A stretch of 64,000 bases of DNA, taken from the NCBI RefSeq assembly GCF_025024155.1, contig NW_026251730.1, positions 248,001 to 312,000 on the forward strand, given 5' to 3'. Positions within the stretch are counted from its first letter, which is position 1. Each line of letters begins with the position of its first letter. Shown here piece by piece: positions 13,501 to 23,425 of this stretch. The translations under genes and the position numbers were made by a program. The notes below the pieces were generated by a model that saw only the letters and a list, made by a program, of their open reading frames with translations, did no database searches and was not told where the DNA came from. Origin of the DNA: Gamsiella multidivaricata (lineage: Eukaryota > Mortierellomycota > Mortierellomycetes > Mortierellales > Mortierellaceae).

Positions 13501-14715
13501 CAGAAACGAGATTCTGGAGTCATGATGTCGGTGGGATTTAAGTTTTCGTCATCGGATATGGCCTCCGCAGAGGTTTCATTATTTGCCAAGACGTATCGCA
13601 TTATGATTCAGGATGTTGAATCAGACGACGAGGAGTCAGAGAAGATGAGGAAGGAGACTGAAAACATGACAGCGGACCAAACTCGAGACTACTTCATGAA
13701 GCTGTCCAGGGAAGCCAAAGAGAGGGAGGAAAATCTGCTTGGACAAGCCGAGGATGAGAGTGGTCGCGGAGAATCGGATCGAGATGCAGACGACGACGAC
13801 TCGATGTCCTTCGGGGACCTGCGAGCCAGGATGCCAAAGCCCTCGAAGGAGTCGAAGCCAGAGCCTCCAACAAAACACCAAGCGCTGTGTCTTCGAATCT
13901 TGGAGAAGGCGGGCTACTTTCTGACGGCTACCTCGCCTCGCATGCGGATTCTAGCACTTGAGACGATTCAGGATGCAATTATTGTGCTCAAGGATCGACC
14001 ACAGGAGTTGAACCCCGCCATCCACGCCTTTTGGCCCTCGATTGTCGGCCGTGTACTGAAGCGATCTGAGAAGGATGTGTTTTTCGTGAGTTTGAGGGCC
14101 ATTGAGGTGGTCACAGTCCTAGCTGAAAATTGCAGCGATTTCCTTGGGCGGCATTTGCTGGACGATGTTTGGCCCTTTATCCTAAGAGTGGTGCAAACAT
14201 GGACGAAACCGCCATCGTCAGGGTCGAAAGTCGCACGGGTGAGAGATGTTCCAAGTGGAAAGAAAACAATTACTAGCACAATGGAATCCAACTCTACTTC
14301 CAAGCATGAACGTCAACAGTCAAGAAAACAAGGCAGACGTGCCGGATCCGAGAAGGTCTTCACAATGGAACATCGGCTACAAATGGCGACTCTTGAGAGT
14401 GTAAGCAAGGTTGTGCGCAAGGTGCACATACCGGTGCAACAGATCTGGGAGATGCTCTTGCTGGCGAGAGATATGATACTGGATCATAACATGAATCTGC
14501 ATTGGGATGTACGTATTGCAGCCGCAGACGTTGTGAAAAGCATGGCAGTTGCGGGACATGGTGACTCAGTATTCGTGGCATTGGACGAGGTAGTACAACA
14601 GCACGAACAGGATCGGCGTGAAAGTGGCAGTGGCAAGGATGCTGAAGACGAGAATGACAATGCCGTGCAGATGTGCCGCGATATCTTCGCGTTCATGGAG
14701 GAGCAGTCGCTGTAA
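10582..14715 (+). CDS. TTI1: TTI1 subunit of the TTT (TELO2–TTI1–TTI2) complex
   Basis: Single-exon gene of 1377 residues. TTI1 is an all-helical HEAT-repeat scaffold that, with TELO2 and TTI2, works with Hsp90 to mature PIKK kinases (TOR, ATM/ATR-type, DNA-PK-type). The C-terminal third matches the family best: a block starting TKHQALCLRILEKAGYFL, then HEAT units with LNPAIHAFWPSIVGRVLK, CSDFLGRHLLDDVWPF and a last block HRLQMATLESVSKVVRKV. Acidic, low-complexity linkers (around residues 1010–1100) separate N- and C-terminal HEAT arrays. It is somewhat longer than animal and yeast homologues (~1100), the extra length being linker. Start: ATG at 10582 is the first in-frame ATG, in a good context; upstream in-frame sequence lacks ATG. 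Confidence 0.85.
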   Translation: MQEQEQTGPSEETVLTFSLVSKPSSIATARTLRTLERVKTDRALPLCLLRNQLRGPASHLMSLPSIDASNAQEAARNLESICTVLRAMPDPESHFDKKLIAYTQHALNHVLQLCQKFMLPEKRFDFLVEAWCKCLDFILRLPDGYAFVMGSNWQFSMVLLDVLLRVVDGLMPRPPQAQKQTKDATTLTKDRMSDETRLAALRCLILALPQDKSASTLLDGIADTGYALPDSEDVMNSFGRRLRTNKDTEVQALLLGPKCQSLIGQTVLALLDAAKDANLLSLRTTALEGVRRLIGCLETPERIATWFPGVAAGLTKAMTERGLKEHHSVLCKALEIWTFMIVHVLGGQFPAGPSMEEAVASGASLSATLMDMYKTKAKLTTQPVTATTTTTASMAEGFGSVTWMRKMNHGLQTLFKQVAPLRNHSHWMVRYQFGEMAFRILKDCQNPITIMSGGPSPFGVAAFLLETLIGCTQDEYKDVSTPARSYIGQLTAEYKDMGLTNVGKEILRERLMALSRVLYGIDERVKQGAIRMAQGLTLFIGTQMRSLINHQTLLSYVQPWINVSTVEQLDPHNMEERGGLLDTASTENSIESGNMQEQWRVWVQSHKGSGRKFGFPRRIHLHLREQQTSHAFMAFIRQVGSTTEIDIWTEELISCLQQDSRAVRDNQEWFDSRSVSSVLMLNQLLLGAYGIKLSTIGDTFNPTTAVNSTQKDLDGEKKASSLRRKRQRHVRRAAKSVLDEYLAVLAECSQISADVTARQEATQNAASSAAKNSRTKKLALASLFGMEGEGFDIEQPETVIYDHNTDITLQCLLLEGIASVALVLGGTEFEMELVRVLYVLLEHLGDQDSALVRDTAEATLEHVAFVCHYDSIGDLIQANYDYVIHQVSQRIAFLGSNPKTPQVLWSLIRVVGPPAISMLEDSVTEIFDALDHWKSQEDQIGEGLLKTLCEIVKVMAQVATSSSFAGASEAPREQKRDSGVMMSVGFKFSSSDMASAEVSLFAKTYRIMIQDVESDDEESEKMRKETENMTADQTRDYFMKLSREAKEREENLLGQAEDESGRGESDRDADDDDSMSFGDLRARMPKPSKESKPEPPTKHQALCLRILEKAGYFLTATSPRMRILALETIQDAIIVLKDRPQELNPAIHAFWPSIVGRVLKRSEKDVFFVSLRAIEVVTVLAENCSDFLGRHLLDDVWPFILRVVQTWTKPPSSGSKVARVRDVPSGKKTITSTMESNSTSKHERQQSRKQGRRAGSEKVFTMEHRLQMATLESVSKVVRKVHIPVQQIWEMLLLARDMILDHNMNLHWDVRIAAADVVKSMAVAGHGDSVFVALDEVVQQHEQDRRESGSGKDAEDENDNAVQMCRDIFAFMEEQSL

Positions 14716-15868
14716 ATAGTCAACTTGGTTGCAAAACCTCCCTATCATATAGACTATACTTGGCGCTGTAATTAATGAAATAAAAGTACTTACCCATGCA
14801 CTCTTATTTTTCCTTCCGCCCAGTTCACATCTCTTTGCCTCCATCGTCCCTTTGCTCATTGTACTTCCCCCTATATCTCTTTTTTTCCTGCATGACAAGT
14901 GGCACTCTGCCTGTCCTACTATTCGTGCCATTCCCGATACAATTGTTCGTTCCGAGCATGAGACTCGGGATGTAAGCTTGCCGAGATTCGGAAGAGTTTG
15001 TCTTATTTCCTAGACCACCGCCACATCCTGTAAGTGGAAATCTAAAGTATCAAGGCACTTCTAGGATAGTTTCTCGATAGCGAGCCATAGTGGCGAGAAA
15101 CAGCTCTGGGACGTACATGAGCGGGTAGTGCAGGCCATGACAGCCTCAGGATGTACTCAAATGAGGTCAAACAAGATCAATTGCACTGTGAGGAAGACAG
15201 ACTTTGGTGATGATGTTGGAGTATCGAGGAATGACCTTCCTGTGGTTTCATCTCGCTGACCGGTATACAGATCTGGCTGGCACTGGTAATGGGCCTTCAG
15301 ATCCCGAATATGACGAGCGATCCGAACCAGGGCTTGATTGCTTGCTTGAGGCCCTAAGGTCCTATTGTCCCCATCGTCATCCATGAAGGATAAGGACCCG
15401 TAGTGAAGTGGTGCCTACACCTCCCGCACAAGATGACACGTCTACATAAATCACGCGAAGTCCTGAGTCGTTTGGCGCGGGGATGGCAAGCCATCGAGGT
15501 TGGGTAGCGTGAAGGTCTTGATAGCGGACATGTTTGATAGTAGAAAGATGTAAGATAATAAGGGTTAGGATTTTATTCAAAGTTTATGGAGAGTAATGGC
15601 GAACGCTATCCGACTGTCAATACGGAAGCCTCGAAAAATCGTGGAAAGTGTCTCCGTTCAATATTAACTGCTGCATATTCTTCAACCGCGCGAGCTGTTC
15701 AAACAGCTTTTGTTGCAGGACATCCAAATCCTTTAGCTTTGTGTGTCGCTGAACCATCTTTACCATACTGGTGATCTGCAAGCCCAGCCAGAGCCATCAA
15801 ATCCTTCAACTTCATGAGCACAAATACATCAACGGGTCTTACGCGTCTCACAGACTTTCATAAGTGTC
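14716..15868. other. Intergenic with probable degraded LRR remnant
   Basis: No intact gene. A plus-strand stretch around 15290–15375 can be read as GLDCLLEALRSYCPHRH, which resembles the LRR block of the F-box gene at 16.9–18.3 kb, suggesting that the decayed copy annotated at 15.87–16.61 kb once extended further left. Open frames on the minus strand here show no recognisable features. Confidence 0.35.
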
Positions 15869-16610
15869 ATGAAATGCAGCGCTAGTTGCGATAGCTTCAC
15901 TTGGACGGGTTTCAGGACAGACATGGGTCCGTCCTCCAGATCGTTCGAAATACACCTAAGCTATCAGATGCCGCCTGAGTTCAAGGAATTTTGCCAGCAA
16001 CTGGGACAGTATTGTTCGCTCCTGGACGAGAACTGTCTACATAATATCACTATTGATAAGAGTGGTCTTGAATGCCTGCTTGCAGCGTGCCGAAGGATCG
16101 CCAGTTTCAAGGGCTCGGAATACGATCATTTAAAGAAAGTGCGGCTATCTATCTGTGATCCTCAGACAGCAGACGCTTTGGGAGTCTCTGAAGCATATCT
16201 GGATACCAAACTTTATACCTAACACAGAGATAATATATCCAACCTTGGTTTTGACGTTGCTGAGGAAGTTCAGGCGACTAAGAACGGTGTCATTGCTGGA
16301 ATATCTCATTGACGCAAAGGATATGGTTCAGCTGGGCGGGGGACTCGACGTTCCGTCCGCCTGCCGTGAACTGGAGGTGCTTGAGGTGCACATCATTGGG
16401 CCAGATAAGTACTGGGCTCCTTGAGAGGTATACGCATATGACTACGGGCCTTCAGAGGATGAAGACCTTGTGAGTCAAGAATACCTTAGTTCGTCTCTGG
16501 AGCCGTCATCGCAGCCAAGAAAGCACGAGTTGTACGATGCGGTGATGAAGCAGCTCAGTACACTGCCGAAACTTGACATGACCAGTGTGTAATTCCTGTA
16601 CAGGTACAGC
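15869..16610 (+). pseudogene. Decayed tandem copy of the F-box/LRR gene at 16.9 kb
   Basis: Translated pieces in shifting frames line up with the C-terminal half of the intact neighbour. FCQQLGQYCSLLDENCL matches LCQQLRSHCPRLDQLSL. LTLLRKFRRLRTVSL matches LALLRKFKKLKRVSL. LEVLEVHIIGPDKYWAP matches LEVLEVSIIGPNKSWAP, followed by a stop and then KHELYDAVMKQLSTLPKLD against the same ending of the intact gene. Frame breaks and stops (for example after YWAP at about 16422) make it non-functional. The F-box end is missing or unrecognisable. Arose by tandem duplication (inference). Confidence 0.8.
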
Positions 16611-16897
16611 TATTAGGGTTTATGCGCCGCTTCAGAAAGATAGTCCTATCATGAGTCCTACTGCTTCGAAGACTTTGGTGCATGCTACCGGCATGTGGGG
16701 TAAAAAACGCTTAAAGGTTTCAGAGAGAACATGGGGATCGACATGGCTGTGTTTTATTATTATAACTCAGCTCCAAAGGGGAGTGCGCCCCGGCGCAGCA
16801 GCAAGTTCCTCGGGAAACACACAAAAAGCACAAGACCGCAGCCTTGAACCGTGGCGCCTCATTCCACCAATTCGGTCATTTCAGTACCCATCACACC

Positions 16898-18319
16898 ATG
16901 ACCCTGATCATGACCATTTTTGACATTCCTGAGATCAATCTCCAGATCGCAAAACATTTGCCGCCAGCAGATCTTGCCAGCGCCTGTCGCGTATGCCGCA
17001 GCTGGTTCGTACCTTTTGCAAGCCAGCTGTGGCGCTCGATCCAGCCAGATCAATGGACACATGGTGCCCTTACGGACGCCCTCCCTCGGTACTCAGTCTT
17101 TGTGCGGCAACTTAGGTGTTCCCTTTTTGTCAACCTGGACACGCTCGGCCCTGAATGCACCAGACTGACGCTGTTCAAGGCTCCAAGACTGAACCACTCA
17201 GCCTTTCCTGTCCTCAAGCGAATCCTAGAATCCAATCCAGATATCGAGGAACTCACGTTGATATCCGACTTTGGAATGAGTGCCATACAACTGACGATGG
17301 AAACCATCAGGATTGTGGCGGGCTTGGCAAAAATGAGAAAGCTGGTGCTGATGGACTTTGTGGCTCCTCGAGGAGCGCTTGAGTACATGATGGAGAAACT
17401 GCCTAGGCTGGAAGCGTTGAGTATCGAAGGATGGGAGGATTTGCCACCATTAAGTCAAGAGGTCGATCCTGCCACTGGGGCTGTGGTATTGAGTGGTGCA
17501 ATGGAGGAGGAGGTCTCGGATATGACAGAGCAATTTGGACGGGACTCTGAGCAACAGCATCAACAGCAAGGACAGCGCCAGCTACGATACTTGTCCATGG
17601 ATGAGTTTCAAGATGGGTACGAGTCTGTGCTCAGGATCGTTCGGCATACACCTCTACTCGAGCATCTCTCACTTACACAAACGCGTGCCAGTGCAATTGA
17701 CCTTACAATATCCCCCCAACTCGTGCAACTCTGTCAGCAGCTGCGATCTCACTGTCCGCGTCTCGACCAGCTATCGCTGAATTATATCTCCGTTGATATC
17801 GGAGGACTTGAGTATCTATTGATGGCGTTTCCCAGGATGAGAAAACTCGCGGTCAACAACGTCTATTTGCCACAACTCGCTCTTCTTTCCATGCTTCTTA
17901 ACCAGGACGCTCTTCAGGAGTCTCTAGAGGACATAAGGATCGCTGATATCGGCGCGATTGTCGACACATTGGCTTCGTCTATGCTATTGGCACTATTAAG
18001 GAAGTTCAAAAAGCTGAAGAGGGTCTCGTTGCCATTCCATATCATTGAAGCAGAGGACATGATTCGATCCGATGGCGAGTTTAAGGAAGAGCTCACATGT
18101 CGTAACCTCGAGGTGCTCGAGGTCTCCATCATTGGGCCCAACAAGAGCTGGGCGCCGCCTGAGGCGCATGCAGAGGGAGACTTGGATACAGATGACGAGG
18201 ACGAAAACCAAGAGGAGCAGCCCAGAGAGTACGAGTTGTACGATGCGGTGATGAAAAGGCTTGACGCTCTGCCGAAACTTGACAAGAACACGATACGTTT
18301 CAGATACAAGACCTTTTGA
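16898..18319 (+). CDS. F-box/LRR protein
   Basis: 473 residues, single exon. N-terminal F-box: FDIPEINLQIAKHLPPADLA then CRVCRSWFVPFASQLW, expected to bind Skp1. The remainder is an irregular leucine-rich-repeat solenoid (IEELTLISDFG, LRKLAVNN-type units, LRYLSMDEF), the probable substrate-binding face, with a short Gln-rich insert near residues 215–225 and an acidic segment before the end (DLDTDDEDENQEEQ). ATG at 16898 precedes the F-box by eight residues; another ATG at 16910 would also serve. It is the intact member of a tandem pair with the relic at 15.87–16.61 kb. Substrate unknown. Confidence 0.82.
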   Translation: MTLIMTIFDIPEINLQIAKHLPPADLASACRVCRSWFVPFASQLWRSIQPDQWTHGALTDALPRYSVFVRQLRCSLFVNLDTLGPECTRLTLFKAPRLNHSAFPVLKRILESNPDIEELTLISDFGMSAIQLTMETIRIVAGLAKMRKLVLMDFVAPRGALEYMMEKLPRLEALSIEGWEDLPPLSQEVDPATGAVVLSGAMEEEVSDMTEQFGRDSEQQHQQQGQRQLRYLSMDEFQDGYESVLRIVRHTPLLEHLSLTQTRASAIDLTISPQLVQLCQQLRSHCPRLDQLSLNYISVDIGGLEYLLMAFPRMRKLAVNNVYLPQLALLSMLLNQDALQESLEDIRIADIGAIVDTLASSMLLALLRKFKKLKRVSLPFHIIEAEDMIRSDGEFKEELTCRNLEVLEVSIIGPNKSWAPPEAHAEGDLDTDDEDENQEEQPREYELYDAVMKRLDALPKLDKNTIRFRYKTF

Positions 18320-20592
18320 AATAGGAAATTGCTATTTGTCGACCGGTGTGGTGCGGCAAAGCTGGATCAAGAATAATAAAATAAATGCAGGGCAGGGCAG
18401 TATTTGCTCCTGGTCCTTTTTACTCCCAAGCATCTCGTTGATGAACATGTTTCGGCGTTGCCCACTCTGAACTGAAAGCGCCGATTATCCTTCTACACTG
18501 TGCCACGCCCGTTTCGGGTATACCTTGCCACAGCTGGTCTTCACACACATTGCGCCAGCAAGAGTAGGGACGGGGTTGTGTGCCTTTCCTATTCGAACAC
18601 TAGACGTCGCGCATGCTCAGCAACCAGTCTCTCTTGGTCTTCTTTACTGATATCACTTAGCGATGGTGATCCTTTTTATTGTACAGCATAGTTTATCTTG
18701 AGTGCAACGAATGGTTTGTTCTATATGGTTCCCTCACATTTTCACTCGGCACGAGAATGTGTCGTGTCAATGCTGATAGCACCTTTGAGCTCCCCACCGT
18801 CTTTGTACTGGAGACAGCATTACAATACCACACTGGTCAAAGAGTTACGAACACTCCAAAATCGCGAAATGAAATGGTTCTATAAACATGGGTAGGAGGG
18901 ACGAATCCAGGAGCAGGGAATAAATGCTTACATTAGGCCTCGCGTATTAAACCAACTCAAAGATTGAACAAGACTTCAATGAGCGCCGCATGGCTGCATT
19001 ACCTGGTCGTTACACGATGATGTGGATTGGTTTCTTTGCTGCTCCATCAGGGAACACATTTGAAATATCACTTGTTGGGCCAATTTTCTTCTCATTCAGA
19101 GTGTTATGAACTGAGTAAGGAGGGCAGGTGCAGAGAACCGAATGCAAGCCTGTCGTAAGTATCTGGAAGTGTCTGGATTAAGCGCATAGTCCCATGTATA
19201 GGGAGATATCAACGAAGAAAGGGATGCCTTCGCCAGATGCTAATTGAAGCAAAAAGTAACGCATCTTACCTCTCAAGGTAGGCAACAAGGGCCAGATAAA
19301 ATGCACCTGCAGTAAGACTCAGTACAGACAGGGTCCTAAAGACTTGCCTACCGAAGGACCTGAGTCGCACAGAATTACACCCGGCGTTTGCGCGACCACG
19401 TTCGCAAAAGCATTTAAAAGTAATAAATAGGACAAAATGCTTTGCAAACCGACATACCTATAAGCGTTATACTCTTGCGGGAAAAATCTCCTTGTGTGAA
19501 CGAATGGGACGTGATTGCACTTGGATAGTCAGGAGTGATTGTTAATATAGAAGCAAAATGCGCGATGGGTCCTGGATGGCATCTCACTGTCCAGTGGATT
19601 AACCTGATCCGAATTCAAGCGTGAGGAGGCTGCACCCAACCGCTGATCTGACAATAACCCATTGCCAGACTAGCAAGAAGGAGCTGCAGACCATCAATGT
19701 ATGGACTATAGGCCATCTCCCATATCCAAATAGGGAACGGTAAGCAACGTGAACCGCGAATCGCTTGACACAGGATTGCCCCATGCGCACGCTGCCATAC
19801 CAGTCTATAGTCCTCCATCAGTTTTTGACAAAGCCCGCTGCTGCGAGAAAATGAAGACATACTTGCAAGTGATTATTCTTCACGATTATGTTGGCCGTTA
19901 TGGGCAAAACCAAGGCATGCCTGCTTTATTGTCAAGCAGAGCGCGGATCTGCCGACTGGTAAATAATCTTATTGGTCGACCGGTGTATTTTGCAGCACCA
20001 GTAGCGCCGCAGATTCCATCTTTACGCGTCATATGGTTTTCAACACGCGTCTACCGCTGCTTATATCACAGCTAAAATACACTCTGCCCATCTTTCAGTC
20101 CATCGGCGCACCTGTTCATGTCGTTTGACGCGTCATTTTCTGTGCTTTTGTTAAGGATTATTATTCTATTCTTTTTTCGACATCTGCTGTCGCCTTCTTT
20201 CATTGCGGGGCATGACGGATAGCAGCAGAAAGAAGATGGGAGCTCGTGTGGATTATATATGGAGGAGTATGCTGGATCCTGTCAAGATCTGGCAGGCAGA
20301 CAGATAGGAACGAGAATAGCGTGCAAATAAAGGGGCAAGAGCAGGTTCAAGACAAGGAGGTTTTGTATTGCAGACTGAGGGGCTGCTATGTGGGGGGTCT
20401 AACAACGAGTTTTGTAAATTCTACCATTAGCTGTATTTACAATAGGAGACGACACGCGATTAGGACTTCTGCATCGACTATAAGTTTCTCTCACTTTCTT
20501 ATGCGTAGTTGTGTCGAGATCTTTGAGCTGGAAGTCCGTATTCCATATTGCGTTCACCGCCCACATTTTCGTAGTTCATCTTGATGGCTAGG
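18320..20592. other. Gene-poor accessory stretch
   Basis: About 2.3 kb in which I find no supportable gene, RNA or complete mobile element. Open frames are short and on both strands. Nothing resembles a known domain with enough strength to report. Confidence 0.4.
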
Positions 20593-21474
20593 TCATTGAC
20601 AATATTTGCTGATCGGTGCTGAAAGGCCAAGAAAATAGCGCCAATGTCCACTCCATGATATCGTATGTCTGCTTGACAAAAGCATCGGGATTGATAGAGA
20701 GGATGATGATTGGTTCGTTTTGCCCATGATCCAGCGAAGGTCGCCGTACGCCCTTGCCTCTTCTCGTGAGAGGCGCGCCAAGATGCTTTCGTTCTGAACT
20801 AGCAGCGATCCCCTGTGTAACGCGTTTCTTGAATATTGGCGTTGTAGGGGGAAGGTCCTATCGAACTCTGTGTTGTACGCGATCAAGGAGGTCCACTCTA
20901 ATTGGCTTGGGTATCTCGCCTCCTTCCTTACCACCGCCATCATCCCTGGCCAGTCAATTGGGAGACCTGAGTTTTTCAGTTCCCAAGGCTAAGAATACGT
21001 GGGTGCACCAAGATGAATCCGGGCATTAATAAATGTCCATAACCACAATAAGAAGGTGAATGCTCCTATAGTAACTTACCGAAATCATGCAGCGTCTCAT
21101 CGACGAGATAATATCTCTGCTGCTCGCAGCCTCTTTTCACCAGCCAACTTCAATCGGGCTGCCCTGTTTTGATTTTCCTTCTCCACCTCTTCGTTCCCGA
21201 GTTGTTTCCGGAATTCTTCGGTAATTTCCGCCTTTGAACTCCATTCCTTTGCAAGTCTTTTCCATGCGTCTTGCAAGTTTTGGAAAGAACTGTTTTTGAG
21301 GGCCGGAATGATCGACTGAAGCCAAATGTTCGATAGATATCGGCGGTCAGCACTGGTAGGCTGGAGATACTTTAAAAACCTGATATGCTCGAAAGTCGCT
21401 GGATTGGGTTCGCTTTCAAAGTACGATGCATGGGGGAGGTTCTTCACCTCAACGCGCCAAAGATGCTTTGCCAT
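20593..21474 (-). pseudogene. Unrecognised minus-strand gene, probably decayed
   Basis: An open frame starts at ATG 21474 (MAKHLWRVEVKNLPHASYF) and runs through helical, charged sequence (EKENQNRAARLKLAGEKRLR) to a stop at about 21099. One base out of frame the sequence continues as RYYLVDETLHDFG up to a good GTAAGT donor near 21078, so a single-base shift seems to have broken a longer gene. A further open frame at 20593–20943 may be a downstream remnant. I do not recognise the family. Confidence 0.4.
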
Positions 21475-21764
21475 TATGGAATGGCTATGGGAGATATTGA
21501 CAGTGCCTCGTGTCAAAGATTGAATAGAGAATTAATTCCATGCTTACAGCAATCGTCAAAAAAAAAGTATGTGCAGGCCACATGGCCCCGGATTAGCTGT
21601 GGCATCCCCCTCCTGTCACGGCCCTTTGCTACGGTTCGTGACAGGCAGACGCCACATCGACAACGGCCAGACCGCCGCAGCCTCTCGCTCTCACAGCCAG
21701 ATGGTGGATGGCAATCCCACAACTCCGCAAATCTTACAACCTTAAAATCTTAAAAAAAAAATCC

Positions 21765-21815
21765 TGTCGCTCTGCCGCCCTGCTGCCCTGCTGCCCTGCT
21801 GCCCTACTTGCCCCA
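21765..21815. repeat. CTGCCCTG-type short tandem repeat
   Basis: Several successive near-perfect copies of an 8–9-nt CTGC/CCTG unit between about 21768 and 21812, next to the rRNA fragment. It may be part of the spacer that originally followed the rRNA 3' end (inference). Confidence 0.6.
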
Positions 21816-21966
21816 ACCACCTCTAAAAATTTGCTCTGCTCCCTCCTATCCACTCTGGCTCCTCCCTCCAGACACTGCCATACCTCAGAGCGCCTCCGGT
21901 TGACATCCCATAAGTAGAATCCTACCAGAAAGAAATAAAAAAGAAGAGAGAGATGTTGTTCTTACG

Positions 21967-22380
21967 AACAAATTTATAGAACAATGGGCTTAATCTCAGC
22001 ATATCGTAGCAACAAGGCTGCTCTACTGCCTACAATACCCCGTTCAATAAAAGTCGTCTGCAATGGATTTATCTCTTCCAATATTTGAAATTAACATCAA
22101 CAGGCGCCTCATGAGACCTTTCCATTCCACAAGATCACCCCACGTAGTATGGTTCAGGGCTCAGAGGTTTATTTGTATTCAACTAGATCTCGAAAGGCAG
22201 AGGGTAATCGTTGCGTTCTAGCACGGATTCTGAATTAGAGGCACTCAGCCATAATTCAACGGATTATAGCTTCGGACTATTGCCTGCTCAGGCAGGCCCA
22301 AAAACTAATTATCCAAATGAACGGTTCCTCTCGTACTAAGTTCAATTGCTATTGCAACATTTCATCAATAGGGTAAAACG

Positions 22381-22416
<36 letters not shown>

Positions 22417-22469
22417 TCCTATTAGTGGGTGAACAATCCAACGTTTACTGAATTCTGCTTCAGTACGGC

Positions 22470-22500
<31 letters not shown>

Positions 22501-22546
22501 AACGTTGCTATGAACGGTTGGCTGCCACAAGCCAGCCATCTCTGTG
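21967..22546 (-). rRNA. 3'-terminal fragment of large-subunit (28S/25S) rRNA, degenerate
   Basis: Read on the minus strand, ~580 nt correspond to the very 3' end of fungal 25S/28S rRNA. On the printed strand, landmarks in order are GGCTTAATCTCAGCATATCG, CTACAATACCCCGTTCAA, CGGTTCCTCTCGTACTAAG, CTGTCTCACGACGGTCTAAA, GTGGGTGAACAATCCAACG and GAAGAGCCGACATCGAAGG, all highly conserved LSU segments. Many substitutions (mostly transitions) and the absence of the rest of LSU, 5.8S and 18S show a relic rather than a functional rDNA unit. The similarity stops abruptly near 22546 and starts at the natural 3' end near 21967. Confidence 0.88.
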
Positions 22547-23425
22547 AATAGGATTACGGCCGTTGCTCGTTTAGTAAAGTGGCGAGAAGTGAGTATGTAA
22601 TGTATAGTACAAGCAGAGATGTTTGAATGACAGTATAGCAGCAACTCTACAGAATCATATTGAAAAAAGGACGTAGTCATTCCGCAGGAACTATCTTCGT
22701 ACGGACGTACTTGCGCAGGAATTCAGGGGAGAATTCAGATGTGCGAAAAGCATTCAGAGGGATGCAAGGGGTTGTTGATCTCATCTTTGGGGAATGCTGG
22801 ATACGTTGAGATGTACTTTGCATAACTGTCAAGGTGCGCAAGGGACCTGCGTCAGCCCTACTTGTCGGCGAAATACAGGCATGATCTGCGCACACTTTCC
22901 TGTCTCACTATTTTTGCCGTCTGCATAGTTACCAGTAGAAAGATTGCCCTTCTCTCTCTTCAAGCTCCACCTTTGCTGAGATGGGTGTCCCTTGATTTTT
23001 TTTAACACATTTTCAAGGGCAGGGATGCCCTTCCATTCAGCGTGTCGGCGAGTCTCACATCCTGCACTTCCATCTCGTTCATTCTGGCGCCCTTAAAATT
23101 CATGCTGATTATTCTTAGGAGTAAGGCCAAAGCCTATCTGCTGCCATCCATTTTTCCGAGTTTCCCGTTCGGTGTCGTGCTCTGGGAGATACTAACGCGC
23201 TGCGAAGGAAAAGGACAAGAATGAGATGGCTCATACAGAGAGAAGGATTTGCATCACGTATATAAGGGAGTCGCACATTCAGGCTGTTGGTACCAACACT
23301 CAACCGACCCTTCCTCAAGGACTCAACCGACTCTTCCTCAAGGCTCCAGACTTGCAAGAACCCTCACACGAACCTTCCTCACACAAACCATCGCAAGAAC
23401 CGTCGCAAGAACCTCCTACCTTGTC
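22547..23425. other. Intergenic; short direct repeats before secreted-protein gene
   Basis: No supportable gene. Just upstream of the next start codon (23300–23420) are imperfect direct repeats with the CTCAAGGACTC and CGCAAGAACC motifs, and a TATATAAGG element lies at about 23260–23268 that could act as a TATA box (inference). Confidence 0.4.

Noticed and set aside
14484..14931. Minus-strand frames overlapping the TTI1 3' end
   Set aside because: Antisense to well-supported TTI1 codons; no domain similarity.
16844..16897. N-terminal extension of the F-box protein from 16844
   Set aside because: That frame begins without ATG; the ATG at 16898 directly precedes the F-box.
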